Part shown: piece after piece, positions 20,182 through 28,762 of the stretch
Layout: the number at the start of each line of letters is the position of its first letter
Position numbering within the stretch: the stretch's first letter is position 1
Assembly: GCA_014239155.1 (NCBI GenBank)
Contig: JAAZZQ010000025.1
Coordinates: forward strand, 1-47,240
Reading direction: 5' to 3'
DNA length: 47,240 nucleotides
Source of the DNA: Lachnospiraceae bacterium
Lineage (GTDB): Bacteria > Bacillota > Clostridia > Lachnospirales > Lachnospiraceae
Position numbers and translations under genes: made by a program
Notes under the pieces: model-generated
The model's database searches: none
Told to the model about the DNA's origin: nothing
The model's input: only the letters and a program-made list of their open reading frames with translations

Positions 20182-20917
20182 GATACAAATAACTTTGCCC
20201 GGATTTTCCAATGCGGTGGATAATTTTAGTTTCAAGGAGTGTGTTTAACAGAGTGGAGGCTCTATTTTGTGGGATTTTTGCCGCTTGACCCAAATCTTTT
20301 GAAGTAAATTGTTCAGGCAGCGTATCAGGGAGAAAAATCATGTAATCGGAAAAGGTATTAATGCGAATTTCATCATAAATTCCAACAGGAATTCCATCCA
20401 TGCGGGAGGAGCCTCTTTTTTTATCATGACTCCAACCATTTAGATAACGCGTTTCCTCAACATCAATCAGGCTGATAATAAAATGGAGCCTAGGGTTGTT
20501 AACAAACATCTTAATCTTGTATAATTCAGGTATAATCTGATAGAGTGTTCCGGTTTTTGGTGACTTTCGTTTAGGAGTTAGTTCTCCTGTATCCGTATCA
20601 AGCCATGAAAGCCATTTGGTGTGGGCGACAGGATAGATAATTGTGACATCATAATTTTTTAGAAAATAGTTAAGTTTATTTCGCATGGTATTAAAATTGC
20701 GTGTCTGTATTTCATAAATTTTTCTATCCAAACAGATATCTGCCACATAGGAACCAATTTTAATTTCATGATAGATAGAATCTGGGGCATAATAATATTT
20801 CAGAACACTATGGATTGTTTTTTCTTTTAGGGTACCAATACCATTTTGACCTTGAAGTGCACCGATCATTTTATAACATGCTTCTGAAAAAAGTTTTTGG
20901 TCAACAGTAGATTGCAT
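20159..20917 (-). CDS. Uncharacterised protein with PD-(D/E)XK nuclease-like motif and a C-terminal winged-helix-like part
   Basis: A 252-residue protein of unknown role. Residues about 30-75 show a pattern of the PD-(D/E)XK fold: Glu32 in an N-terminal helix, Glu51 in HEIKIG, Asp60 in SYVADIC and Glu69-x-Gln71 in KIYEIQT, where Gln replaces the usual Lys. The last 60 residues (FTSKDLGQAAKIPQNRASTLLNTLL and then IIHRIGKSGQSYLY) look like a winged helix. I therefore infer a DNA- or RNA-acting protein, but no family name can be given. The start at 20917 has AGAGGG eight bases upstream. It is a single gene, convergent with gyrA. Confidence 0.6.
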   Translation of the reverse strand: MQSTVDQKLFSEACYKMIGALQGQNGIGTLKEKTIHSVLKYYYAPDSIYHEIKIGSYVADICLDRKIYEIQTRNFNTMRNKLNYFLKNYDVTIIYPVAHTKWLSWLDTDTGELTPKRKSPKTGTLYQIIPELYKIKMFVNNPRLHFIISLIDVEETRYLNGWSHDKKRGSSRMDGIPVGIYDEIRINTFSDYMIFLPDTLPEQFTSKDLGQAAKIPQNRASTLLNTLLETKIIHRIGKSGQSYLYQKTTALS

Positions 20918-21049
20918 AAAAATATCCCTCTCATAAATATGGATTACTTCAATTGTATCAAAAAATAAATATTTATGATACAATTTCTTGAAAATTAATA
21001 AAATAGTGATAGAATATAGTGTTATAGCAACATTTAAAATAAGTGGGGG

Positions 21050-21086
21050 AGGGATTATATTCCCTACTTGCTGCGCAACCTGTGCG
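21050..21086 (+). repeat. Dispersed repeat family 2, copy C (short)
   Basis: GGGATTATATTCCCTACTTG and TGCGCAACCTGTGC match the left half of the family. The right half (the GGTCTGTGCAT part) is missing. It lies in the leader of the cardiolipin synthase gene. Confidence 0.55.
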
Positions 21087-21133
21087 CATAAGAGACACAG
21101 AAATAATATTCTGTGGAGAGGACAGGAATTTTA

Positions 21134-22663
21134 ATGAACATTGTAAGAAGTAAGTATTATGGAATTATTAGAGGCATTACTGTAGGAATTTCATTTTTTT
21201 TGCAGATAGGTTTGATGATTTTTCTTGCTGTATATTTGATGAGGTATTCAATCATTGTATATTTTATTCTTGAGGTTGTGAGCGTAATCACTGTTTTTGT
21301 ACTTGTGAACAATGCAGAATCCTATAAAATGAGCTGGATTGTCATTATACTTTTGTTGCCAGTGGCAGGGCTTTTTCTGTATTTTATGTGGGGGCGCAAG
21401 CGGGTCAACTCTAGTTATTTTAGATATTTTCGGGAGATTGATGCCAAGATGATACAGAATTTAAGACAAGATGAAGAAATTGTACAGGATCTTGAGCGGC
21501 AGCATCCCAATAAAGTCCAGATCAGTCGATATCTGAGAAAAGAAGGTTTTCCCATTTATAACAACACATATGCGACTTATTTTGGATCTGGTGAAAAAGT
21601 TCTTGAGGCGATGCTTGAGGATTTAAAACAGGCAAAAAAGTTTATTTTTATGGAGTACTTTATTGTCTCGGACGGCAGAGTTTGGCGTGACATTTTGGAG
21701 GTTCTCACACAGAAAGTTAAAGAGGGTGTTGTAGTTAAACTGTTGTTTGATGATTTTGGCACACTGCGTATTAATACACAAGCGTTTCGCAAAGATATTA
21801 AAAATCGTGGCATTGAGATGAGTATTTTTAATCCAATTCATCGTGATATAACACGTATGTCCTTCAATTACAGAAATCATAAAAAGATTACTGTTGTGGA
21901 TGGAAATATTGCTTATACAGGAGGATTTAATCTTGCCGACGAGTATGCAAATTATATTGAGCGGTTTGGGCATTGGAAGGATTCTGGTATTCGGTTATAC
22001 GGCGATGGAGTGTACAGTTTTACTTGCTTTTTTTTAAATATGTGGCGTATTGTCAATAAAAATGCGATCATTCGTGACACGGATTACAAACCGCATACAC
22101 ATGTATTTCAGGAGGGATATGTGCAACCATTTATGGGTGGTCCACACAGAAATCCACATAATCCTACGGAAGGTGCTTACACAAGAATGATTAATAAGGC
22201 GCGAGATTATATTTATATCACAACTCCTTATCTTGTTCTTGACCAGAATATGCGTGACGACTTGATTAGCGCTGCACAAAGCGGAGTGGATGTATGTATC
22301 ATTGTTCCAAGAATTTACGATAAGTGGTATGTCTATATGGTTAATGTATCAAATTATGGAAAGTTAATGGAAGCAGGTGTACATATTTATGAATATGTAC
22401 CCGGTTTTATTCATGCCAAGAATGTTATTGCAGATGATGAATGTGCTATTTGTGGAACAATAAACACGGATTACCGCAGTTTTTATCTACATTATGAGTG
22501 TGGGGTGTTTTTGAGCGAGATGGATGCAATTAAGGACATGAAGGAGGATTTTCTAAAGACATTGGAGGAGTGCGAGGAGATGGATTTGGTGCGCTGGTCA
22601 AAGCAGCCGCTTGGAAATAAATTGATGCAGGCGACCTTAAAGGTATTGTCACCATTGTTATAA
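21134..22663 (+). CDS. cls: Cardiolipin synthase (phospholipase D superfamily)
   Basis: A 509-residue membrane enzyme that joins phosphatidylglycerol molecules into cardiolipin. Two N-terminal transmembrane segments (about 10-65) precede two PLD half-sites. The first HxKxxxxD motif is HKKITVVD followed by YTGGFNLADEY, and the second is HAKNVIAD followed by CGTINTDYRS. Length is typical for bacterial cls. I use the ATG at 21134 (CAGGA upstream); an in-frame GTG seven codons earlier is possible. Confidence 0.92.
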   Translation: MNIVRSKYYGIIRGITVGISFFLQIGLMIFLAVYLMRYSIIVYFILEVVSVITVFVLVNNAESYKMSWIVIILLLPVAGLFLYFMWGRKRVNSSYFRYFREIDAKMIQNLRQDEEIVQDLERQHPNKVQISRYLRKEGFPIYNNTYATYFGSGEKVLEAMLEDLKQAKKFIFMEYFIVSDGRVWRDILEVLTQKVKEGVVVKLLFDDFGTLRINTQAFRKDIKNRGIEMSIFNPIHRDITRMSFNYRNHKKITVVDGNIAYTGGFNLADEYANYIERFGHWKDSGIRLYGDGVYSFTCFFLNMWRIVNKNAIIRDTDYKPHTHVFQEGYVQPFMGGPHRNPHNPTEGAYTRMINKARDYIYITTPYLVLDQNMRDDLISAAQSGVDVCIIVPRIYDKWYVYMVNVSNYGKLMEAGVHIYEYVPGFIHAKNVIADDECAICGTINTDYRSFYLHYECGVFLSEMDAIKDMKEDFLKTLEECEEMDLVRWSKQPLGNKLMQATLKVLSPLL

Positions 22664-22758
22664 AATGTCTTTAAAAAATATCACAATATTTTGTATCAAT
22701 ACTTTTAACAATAATCCGATATATAAAATAAAGTAATTATTAGGGAGTAGGATAGTGT

Positions 22759-23445
22759 ATGGATATGAATCAAATAGCAAATATGACCCGTCAGGAGCTT
22801 ATGACATGTATTGGTGATAGAAAAAAAGAGATTTTGCGAAAATTACAAAATGGAGAGACCGAGACTTCTTTCTCTATAGGAGCTGGAAGTTTTACGGTGA
22901 AAGAATGGGATAAACTTCTTTCTAAGGTAGACCAAAATAATGACGCAATCCGTAAGGAGCAGGAGAAACGCAAAGAGGATTTGGAAAAAGAAGCCTTGGA
23001 GAAGAAGGAATCAAATCAGAAAATGTTTGTCAGTATTTTGGAAAGCGGAGATGTGAAACGAAATTATTTTATGGAAAAAATAAATGGCACATATCAACCT
23101 TCTTGTCCTTATGAGTATTTAGCCAAAAATGGTGTTATTAACTATAAAGGAGTAGAGTTTATTTGTGATGCAGAAAGAAATGCCATCTGTCTTGGTGATA
23201 TGAGTAATAAAGCAGATGTGTTGACGATTCCACTAGAAGGAGGAGGCAGTCTTATGGTAAACAGAAATTCTCTTGGTTTGCTGGCTGAGGCTATGGGGAT
23301 GTTCTCCCCTGAGGATATGAATCGCATTATGCGCGCCATAGCAGATGACAATAAGGTACAGGAGATGCAAAAAGAGATTGATGAGGATACAAACAGTATT
23401 GGAGATGATGCAGACGAGAAAGTATTTGAACTAATTGAGAATTAA
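22759..23445 (+). CDS. Uncharacterised charged protein with coiled coil
   Basis: A 228-residue protein that I do not recognise. There is no signal peptide or membrane segment. Residues about 50-85 are very rich in Lys and Glu (KEQEKRKEDLEKEALEKKES) and predict a coiled coil; the rest is mixed alpha/beta with an acidic C-terminus. It stands alone, with its own ribosome binding site and a strong terminator after it. The N-terminal MTRQELMTCIGDRKKEILRK part could be an anchor helix, but no function can be inferred. Confidence 0.7.
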   Translation: MDMNQIANMTRQELMTCIGDRKKEILRKLQNGETETSFSIGAGSFTVKEWDKLLSKVDQNNDAIRKEQEKRKEDLEKEALEKKESNQKMFVSILESGDVKRNYFMEKINGTYQPSCPYEYLAKNGVINYKGVEFICDAERNAICLGDMSNKADVLTIPLEGGGSLMVNRNSLGLLAEAMGMFSPEDMNRIMRAIADDNKVQEMQKEIDEDTNSIGDDADEKVFELIEN

Positions 23446-23452
23446 AAATATA

Positions 23453-23490
23453 CCTGTATCATTAATTTTTAATGAAATTAATGATACAGG
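23453..23490. terminator. Bidirectional terminator
   Basis: A perfect 16-bp stem (23453-23468 with 23475-23490, arm starting CCTGTATCATT) with a 6-base loop. A T-rich tail lies on both sides, so it can end both the rightward gene before it and the leftward SLH gene. Confidence 0.85.
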
Positions 23491-23515
23491 CGTACTATTT
23501 TTATAATGACTACAC

Positions 23516-25015
23516 CTATTTACTGAGATAGGCTTTTACTTCCTGAATAGTAGGGTAGGATGGATTGTTTACAGCAGATAGATTTTCAGTAAGATAGTTA
23601 TCAACATATCCGTAAAATCCATTAAAAGCCCACGTTTTATTTATTAATTCTTGTCTGTACTGTTGACGTAAAAGTTCAATGTTCCCATATCCAGTAATTT
23701 GTTTTACAATTTGATTAAGCGTTTCATCGTTCTGAACTATACCGCCATCTGTCTTTAATTCATCACGTCTTATTGCCCAATGGATTGCATCAATAAGACC
23801 ATATTGTGTGTCTGTTGTAGGATATTTATTATCCAAGTATGCAAGGAACCAATGACATTTATCATTTGGACTGTATTTCCATGTAAGTAGGGCTTCATCT
23901 GGCATATCATAAAAGTCAAAACTATCCATGTACTCTTTATCCGCCCATGCACAATAACGAAAACGCCCATATCCTGCCATATTTTCTACCCACCATGTGC
24001 TCTGAAAACTTATGTAATTTTGAACAACATGAGTCAGTTCGTGAGAAAGGATTCGTTCCTTGGGGGATTCATTTGCAAATTCTATACAAATGCTAATATA
24101 TGGATACCAGAGTCTTTGTTCTTCATCATAAATAGCCTGTTTTAATCCAACAGCATTTCCCATCTCTGTCTGATGTTTAGCATAGACATGTATAATTTTA
24201 GGGATTGCTGCATTTCCCCATCTAGCCCAAAGGCGAGGATAGACAGTATAAAATTCTTTTTCAATAGATTCTTTATATCCTGAAACAGTAATAGCATTCC
24301 AGTCCCCTTCAAAGATAATTTGAAATGATCTGCTATCGTTTTGTCCCGCTGTTACCATTTCAGAAACACGTACATAAGCCATAGCTGCTTCTGCTCTTGT
24401 AACATTTTTAGCGCCATGGAAGGTCTTCCAGCCTGGTACACCGTCAAATATTCCCATTGCATACGCGTTTGCCACATAATACTGCCAATATTTATCTTCT
24501 TGCACCTTATTCCAATCACTAATTTGGGAGACAGCTATATCCATTTGTTGTCTAGATGGAAGAACAACACATTTGTCTTCTAATAGTTTAACAATTATTT
24601 GTACCATGTCATAGCGATAAATCGCATGATTTCCATAATCCATAGATGCACTTAAAGTATTTGTTAAGATGCCACGTTCACAGGCTGTTTTTAGATAAGG
24701 TGCATACCATTCTTCATTTTCATTTACAAATTGTTTAATAAGTCTATCAGGATAAAATGTTTTTATAAGCATAGCCACAAATTCCGCATAGGTAATACTA
24801 CCTTCTGGAGAAAATATATCTGTACCATCTAATGCGCCGTCTGTATATGCTTTTTCTATATAATTATATGCCCAGTAATCAATAGGGACATCTTTAAATC
24901 TTGTTTTTGGAGCAGCCATTGCGTTAATGGAAAAATACTCAAATATAATTTCCAATATCAGTAATATTGCACATATTCTTGTAATTGCCGGTCTCCACAC
25001 AGTTATTTTTTTCAT
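23516..25015 (-). CDS. Secreted SLH-domain protein with HExxH metallopeptidase domain (BSP-like)
   Basis: A 499-residue exported protein. After a signal sequence (about 1-33, ending near NAMAAP) come three S-layer homology repeats, about 35-215: FKDVPIDYWAYNYIEKAY, then WYAPYLKTACERGIL, then YWQYYVANAYAMGIFDG with NVTRAEAAMAYVRVSE. SLH repeats bind cell-wall polymers. The C-terminal domain has the zinc motif HELTHVVQNY with a downstream WWVENMAGYGRFRY, and resembles the basic secretory protein (BSP) peptidase family, in which a Glu of an EGxADYxR-like segment follows HExxH. Here that segment reads VENMAGYGRF. I infer a wall-anchored protease. AGAAGG precedes the ATG. Confidence 0.8.
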   Translation of the reverse strand: MKKITVWRPAITRICAILLILEIIFEYFSINAMAAPKTRFKDVPIDYWAYNYIEKAYTDGALDGTDIFSPEGSITYAEFVAMLIKTFYPDRLIKQFVNENEEWYAPYLKTACERGILTNTLSASMDYGNHAIYRYDMVQIIVKLLEDKCVVLPSRQQMDIAVSQISDWNKVQEDKYWQYYVANAYAMGIFDGVPGWKTFHGAKNVTRAEAAMAYVRVSEMVTAGQNDSRSFQIIFEGDWNAITVSGYKESIEKEFYTVYPRLWARWGNAAIPKIIHVYAKHQTEMGNAVGLKQAIYDEEQRLWYPYISICIEFANESPKERILSHELTHVVQNYISFQSTWWVENMAGYGRFRYCAWADKEYMDSFDFYDMPDEALLTWKYSPNDKCHWFLAYLDNKYPTTDTQYGLIDAIHWAIRRDELKTDGGIVQNDETLNQIVKQITGYGNIELLRQQYRQELINKTWAFNGFYGYVDNYLTENLSAVNNPSYPTIQEVKAYLSK

Positions 25016-25410
25016 TGATTTACCTTCTTTCTTCTATAGAAAAATTAAAATAAGGAAGATTATAATAGTTCTTATTGAAAAATATCACATTTCTTGTTTT
25101 ATAAAAGAATATAAAATAAGATTTTATATGATAAAAACATAATCGCTTTTGTGGGGCTAAAAAAGTAGAGTAAATAATATTCAAGTTGTGCCAATTGAAG
25201 ACAGTGTGGCAGCTACATCAACGGGATTTGACATAAATGTCATGCAAAGCAGGGGATGTAAGTAATAGGAATCATTTTCAAATACGCTCTAAATATGAAT
25301 TATAGAATTTCTATAACAAGTAAATTTAGTAAAGTAAGTGTAAATAAATATGCTTACAAAGTAAAAAACACCATCCCCAAAGCGCTTTGCTTCAAAAATA
25401 GTGCTTTCAA

Positions 25411-25483
25411 TGCACCGCCAGGGGCTCGAACCCTGGACACCCTGATTAAGAGTCAGGTGCTCTACCAACTGAGCTAGCGGTGC
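25411..25483 (-). tRNA. tRNA-Lys (anticodon CTT)
   Basis: A 73-base cloverleaf read on the minus strand: acceptor GCACCGC/GCGGTGC, D-loop AGCTCAGTTGGTAGAGC, anticodon stem CCTGA/TCAGG with loop CTCTTAA (anticodon CTT), and T-loop GGTTCGAGCC. The CCA end is not encoded. A near-consensus promoter lies upstream at 25531-25559, and a T-run follows within about 55 bases. Confidence 0.97.
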
Positions 25484-25530
25484 AGAATATTCTTTACTTG
25501 ATTTATTTTATGATTTATTGAACAATAAAT

Positions 25531-25559
25531 ACTATACCACCGGATTTATAAACTGTCAA
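25531..25559 (-). promoter_or_regulatory. Promoter of tRNA-Lys
   Basis: On the minus strand TTGACA (25554-25559) and TATAGT (25531-25536) are spaced 17 bases apart, 48 bases before the tRNA. This is a near-perfect sigma-A promoter. Confidence 0.85.
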
Positions 25560-25640
25560 TACTTTTTTAAAAAAATTTTTATAGTTGAGTTTAGATGATA
25601 AAATAGGCTTTAGAAACTTAGTATTTATGCGGGTTTCTAG

Positions 25641-25779
25641 ACAAATATAATTATAAAAGAATTAGCAGAACAGTATGGAATGAAGCATATTTATACAATA
25701 AATAGAAATATTTCAAATAAGGTAATGCCGTCAGAAATTGGAGATAAAGTTACAACAATGACCAACAGTATATTGTAAT
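25641..25779 (+). pseudogene. Possible gene fragment
   Basis: An open frame of about 45 codons (IIKELAEQYGMKHIYTIN, then KVMPSEIGDKVTTMTNS) has gene-like composition but no start with a ribosome binding site and no recognisable family. It may be the remnant of a lost gene in the otherwise empty 25560-25906 spacer, or chance. Confidence 0.2.
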
Positions 25780-25864
25780 TAAAAAACAAAAAAAGCTAAT
25801 CCATCTTTAGTATAAATTGGTACAGATGAAATAAGTGGCTATGGCAGTGTATGGGTTAAGTAGT

Positions 25865-25892
25865 GAGTCGGGAAGAGAAATCCTCCCGGCTC
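25865..25892. terminator. Hairpin after the leucine-rich protein gene
   Basis: GAGTCGGGA (25865-25873) pairs with TCCCGGCTC (25884-25892), with one GU pair, just beyond the stop of the leftward gene. The following T-run is poor on the minus strand, so it is a probable rather than certain terminator. Confidence 0.5.
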
Positions 25893-25906
25893 AATTTCAT
25901 ATAAAA

Positions 25907-26944
25907 CTATTGAAGAAATTCTGTGGCAATATTTTCTGAAGAAGGGCTAAAATCCCTATAGATTAGCGCATAGACAGTGGAAGGGTAATCCGTAGTAAAT
26001 GTCATTGTGGTATCATTTTGGTCCTCATCTGTCAAAGTATTTACCACACCATCACCTAATTGAATTAGAGAAAATTGTCTTCCGGGATATTGCAGTGATT
26101 CCGGAATTGTCATTTGATAGGTCAATGGCTCATCTGTCTGGGTTATCATTCCATCAAAACTAGACACGGACATATTGTAAGCAGTGGCATAGATAGCATC
26201 TCCTAGTACCATTGAGAAGATTTCTAGTGCTTTTATACCCTGCTGTTTGCTTGTGATATGTGCATGCATACTAGAGTCTGGCTTTGCCGAAATAAATTCA
26301 AGGCTGCTTTTGAAGTCTTGAATTGGGTATTCAGGATTACTATATGTGGTGTGTACATCGCTTGGTGAAAGCTTATCAATCTTTGGCAGAACAGAATTTT
26401 GTACCCAGCCAACCATGTAATAATTTGCAAGTCGATAATAAAAAGTTCCATTATAGTGCTGCATAAATGCTGCAATACTATCAAGGCTGTTGTAAGGAAC
26501 ATTGCCAATATCTCTGCTTCTAATATTGGTTCCCATAAATTCAAAAGTGCAATCATTAACAATCCCAGAAAATGCAGTTGGGCTTTCAATAAAGGTTCCT
26601 GCCGACATTGTGACATGATACAGTTCGTTCATGTTGGAGAAGGCTTCAGTTCCAATAGAGGTCACATTGTCAGAAATCACAAGAGAACGGATTTGTTTGT
26701 TGTGCCAAGGTCGATTTCCTAGATGATCTCTATCATAATTAGGAATTGCGCCCTTTCCTTGAATATATAATGTTTCACCCTGTATTTTGGCAGTGAGATC
26801 AGTTTCCATGCCATCCTTATAACGCCATTCCTCTTTGCCTCTCTGCTGTATCCAGACCGAGTTGTCTGCTGCCATAACATTCAAGGGTACTGTCAGAGAT
26901 AAAATCAACAAATATGCAGTCAGAATGTGAAGCAGTCTTTTCAT
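25907..26944 (-). CDS. Secreted protein with BspA-type leucine-rich repeat
   Basis: A 345-residue protein with a clear signal peptide (MKRLLHILTAYLLILSLTV, cleavage near VMAADN). Residues about 35-110 look like the BspA-like LRR_5 pattern seen in secreted gut Firmicute proteins: LYIQGKGAIPNYD, WHNKQIRSLVISDNVTSIG and EAFSNMNELYHVTMS. Only about two repeats are present. The rest has no family I recognise. No wall anchor is visible, so it may be released. The ribosome binding site AAAGGAGG is strong. Confidence 0.7.
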   Translation of the reverse strand: MKRLLHILTAYLLILSLTVPLNVMAADNSVWIQQRGKEEWRYKDGMETDLTAKIQGETLYIQGKGAIPNYDRDHLGNRPWHNKQIRSLVISDNVTSIGTEAFSNMNELYHVTMSAGTFIESPTAFSGIVNDCTFEFMGTNIRSRDIGNVPYNSLDSIAAFMQHYNGTFYYRLANYYMVGWVQNSVLPKIDKLSPSDVHTTYSNPEYPIQDFKSSLEFISAKPDSSMHAHITSKQQGIKALEIFSMVLGDAIYATAYNMSVSSFDGMITQTDEPLTYQMTIPESLQYPGRQFSLIQLGDGVVNTLTDEDQNDTTMTFTTDYPSTVYALIYRDFSPSSENIATEFLQ

Positions 26945-26996
26945 TAAATCAGCCTCCTTTGTATTGAATTATTTATTTTATTATTATTTAATTATT

Positions 26997-27025
26997 ATTT
27001 TATATTTTAGATTGTTATCTGTCAA
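26997..27025 (-). promoter_or_regulatory. Promoter of the leucine-rich protein gene
   Basis: On the minus strand TTGACA (27020-27025) and TAAAAT (26997-27002) lie 17 bases apart, about 55 bases before the start codon. Confidence 0.6.
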
Positions 27026-27132
27026 GTGACATACTCATACAACCAATACTTGACGCTATTTTTTGTTGCTATTTATGGCATTTGAACTGTTATATTTATT
27101 TTATTGTTATTTAGGCAGTTTGCCGCCAATTG

Positions 27133-27161
27133 TTGACTTCAACAGGGAATAAGAATAAAAT
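27133..27161 (+). promoter_or_regulatory. Promoter of the purine permease gene
   Basis: TTGACT (27133-27138) and TAAAAT (27156-27161) are spaced 17 bases apart. The remaining leader of about 115 bases does not show the conserved core of a purine riboswitch, so purine control by that route is not supported. Confidence 0.55.
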
Positions 27162-27279
27162 AAGGAAGAAGTAACCAAATAAATTTTAACTGTGCAGTGA
27201 AATGATATTGAAATAAATTGCGTTAATAGATTGTGGCTGTATGGTTGGAAAAATTACAAATTAAAGGAGAGGGGCACAA

Positions 27280-28638
27280 ATGATTGAAAAGTTATTTAAA
27301 CTCAAAGAAAACAATACAGATGTCAAGACAGAGGTAATTGGCGGTATCACGACATTTATGACAATGGCGTATATTTTAGCTGTAAATCCAAGTATGTTGT
27401 CCGCCGCTGGAATGGATGCAACGGCAGTACTGATGGCAACTTGTCTAGCATCTTTTATCGGGACTGCTATAATGGCATTGATGGCAAATTATCCGTTTGC
27501 GTTGGCGCCGGGTATGGGGCTAAATGCGTATTTTGCATTTACGGTATGTGGAACTTATGGTTATGATTGGAGGGTAGCACTTTTGGCAGTATTTGCAGAA
27601 GGTATTGTGTTTATTATTTTGTCTCTTACGAATGTGAGAGAAGCAATATTTAATGCGATTCCGAGTGGACTCAAAAAAGGAGTAAGTGCAGGAATTGGTC
27701 TGTTTATTGCATTTGTAGGTTTGCAGGGCGCACATGTAATTGTAAATAGTGACTCGACCCTCACAACTTATGTGAGTTTTGCATCAGAATTTCATACATT
27801 TGGAATTTGTGCATTACTTGCGATTGTAGGAACCTTGCTGACAGCAGTTCTGTACACACTAAATGTAAAAGGTTCTATTTTGATTGGCATTCTTGTGACA
27901 TGGATTCTTGGCATGATTTGTCAGGCGTTAGGAATTTATATTGTTGATATAGAAAATGGTTTTTACTCTCTGTATCCAACTTTTGCAATTACAGATTTTT
28001 CTGCGATTTCTGAGACTTTTGGACAGTGTTTTATGGGTGATTTTTCCAATGTAAGTATTGCAAACTTTATTGTGGTTCTATTTGCATTTTTGTTTGTGGA
28101 TATGTTTGATACAATAGGAACACTTGTAGGTGTTGCTACTAAGGCAGATATGCTTGACAAAGATGAAAAACTTCCCAATATCAAACAGGCGCTTTTAGCA
28201 GATGCAATTGCTACGTCGGCTGGCGCAGTACTTGGTACCTCTACAACAACTACTTTTGTCGAGAGTTCCGCAGGTGTGGGCGCAGGTGCAAGAACAGGTC
28301 TTGCATCAATTGTAACAGGATTTTTATTTCTGATTGCAATATTTTTTGCACCAATTTTTACAGCGATACCAGGGTTTGCAACAGCACCTGCACTTATTTT
28401 TGTGGGATTTCTGATGGTATCTTCTATTATAAAAGTAGATTTTAATGACCTGTCAGAGGCGATACCTGCATATTTGTGTATGCTTGCTATGCCACTTGCA
28501 TACAGTATTTCGGAAGGAATTGCAATCGGTGTCATTTCCTATGTGGCAGTAAATGTTTGCTGTGGGAAGGCAAAAAAAGTTACTGTGCTGATGTATGTGT
28601 TGGCAGTGCTGTTTATCTGTAAATATATTTTTCTGTAA
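27280..28638 (+). CDS. NCS2-family purine permease (AzgA/PbuG type)
   Basis: A 452-residue polytopic transporter, probably for guanine or hypoxanthine. It shows the AzgA-type N-terminus FKLKENNTDVKTEVIGGIT, then FMTMAYILAVNPSML, ALAPGMGLNAYFAFTVC, and VDMFDTIGTLVGVATKA with the downstream GTSTTTTFVESSAGVGAGARTG split as GTSTTTTFVESSAG and VGAGARTG. Some 12-14 hydrophobic segments fit the family, and the length is typical. The substrate within purines is inference. AAAGGAGAGG precedes the ATG. Confidence 0.9.
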   Translation: MIEKLFKLKENNTDVKTEVIGGITTFMTMAYILAVNPSMLSAAGMDATAVLMATCLASFIGTAIMALMANYPFALAPGMGLNAYFAFTVCGTYGYDWRVALLAVFAEGIVFIILSLTNVREAIFNAIPSGLKKGVSAGIGLFIAFVGLQGAHVIVNSDSTLTTYVSFASEFHTFGICALLAIVGTLLTAVLYTLNVKGSILIGILVTWILGMICQALGIYIVDIENGFYSLYPTFAITDFSAISETFGQCFMGDFSNVSIANFIVVLFAFLFVDMFDTIGTLVGVATKADMLDKDEKLPNIKQALLADAIATSAGAVLGTSTTTTFVESSAGVGAGARTGLASIVTGFLFLIAIFFAPIFTAIPGFATAPALIFVGFLMVSSIIKVDFNDLSEAIPAYLCMLAMPLAYSISEGIAIGVISYVAVNVCCGKAKKVTVLMYVLAVLFICKYIFL

Positions 28639-28665
28639 ATTTTGCTATATTTGTGTGCAAAATAT

Positions 28666-28727
28666 ATTACTGTTTATACCCTTAGCAAACAAAAATGTGC
28701 CAAAATCAAAAATGTGTAAACAGTAAT
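28666..28727 (+). repeat. Inverted repeat between permease and next gene
   Basis: ATTACTGTTTA (28666-28676) pairs exactly with TAAACAGTAAT (28717-28727) across a 40-base loop. It is not followed by a T-run. It might be a binding site or leader structure for the gene at 28763. Confidence 0.4.
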
Positions 28728-28762
28728 GAAGTGTTTGTGTTTATAAAGGAAGGATAAAATCA

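Noticed and set aside
27040-27279. Purine riboswitch before the purine permease
   Set aside because: The conserved loop and junction sequences of the purine aptamer are not present.
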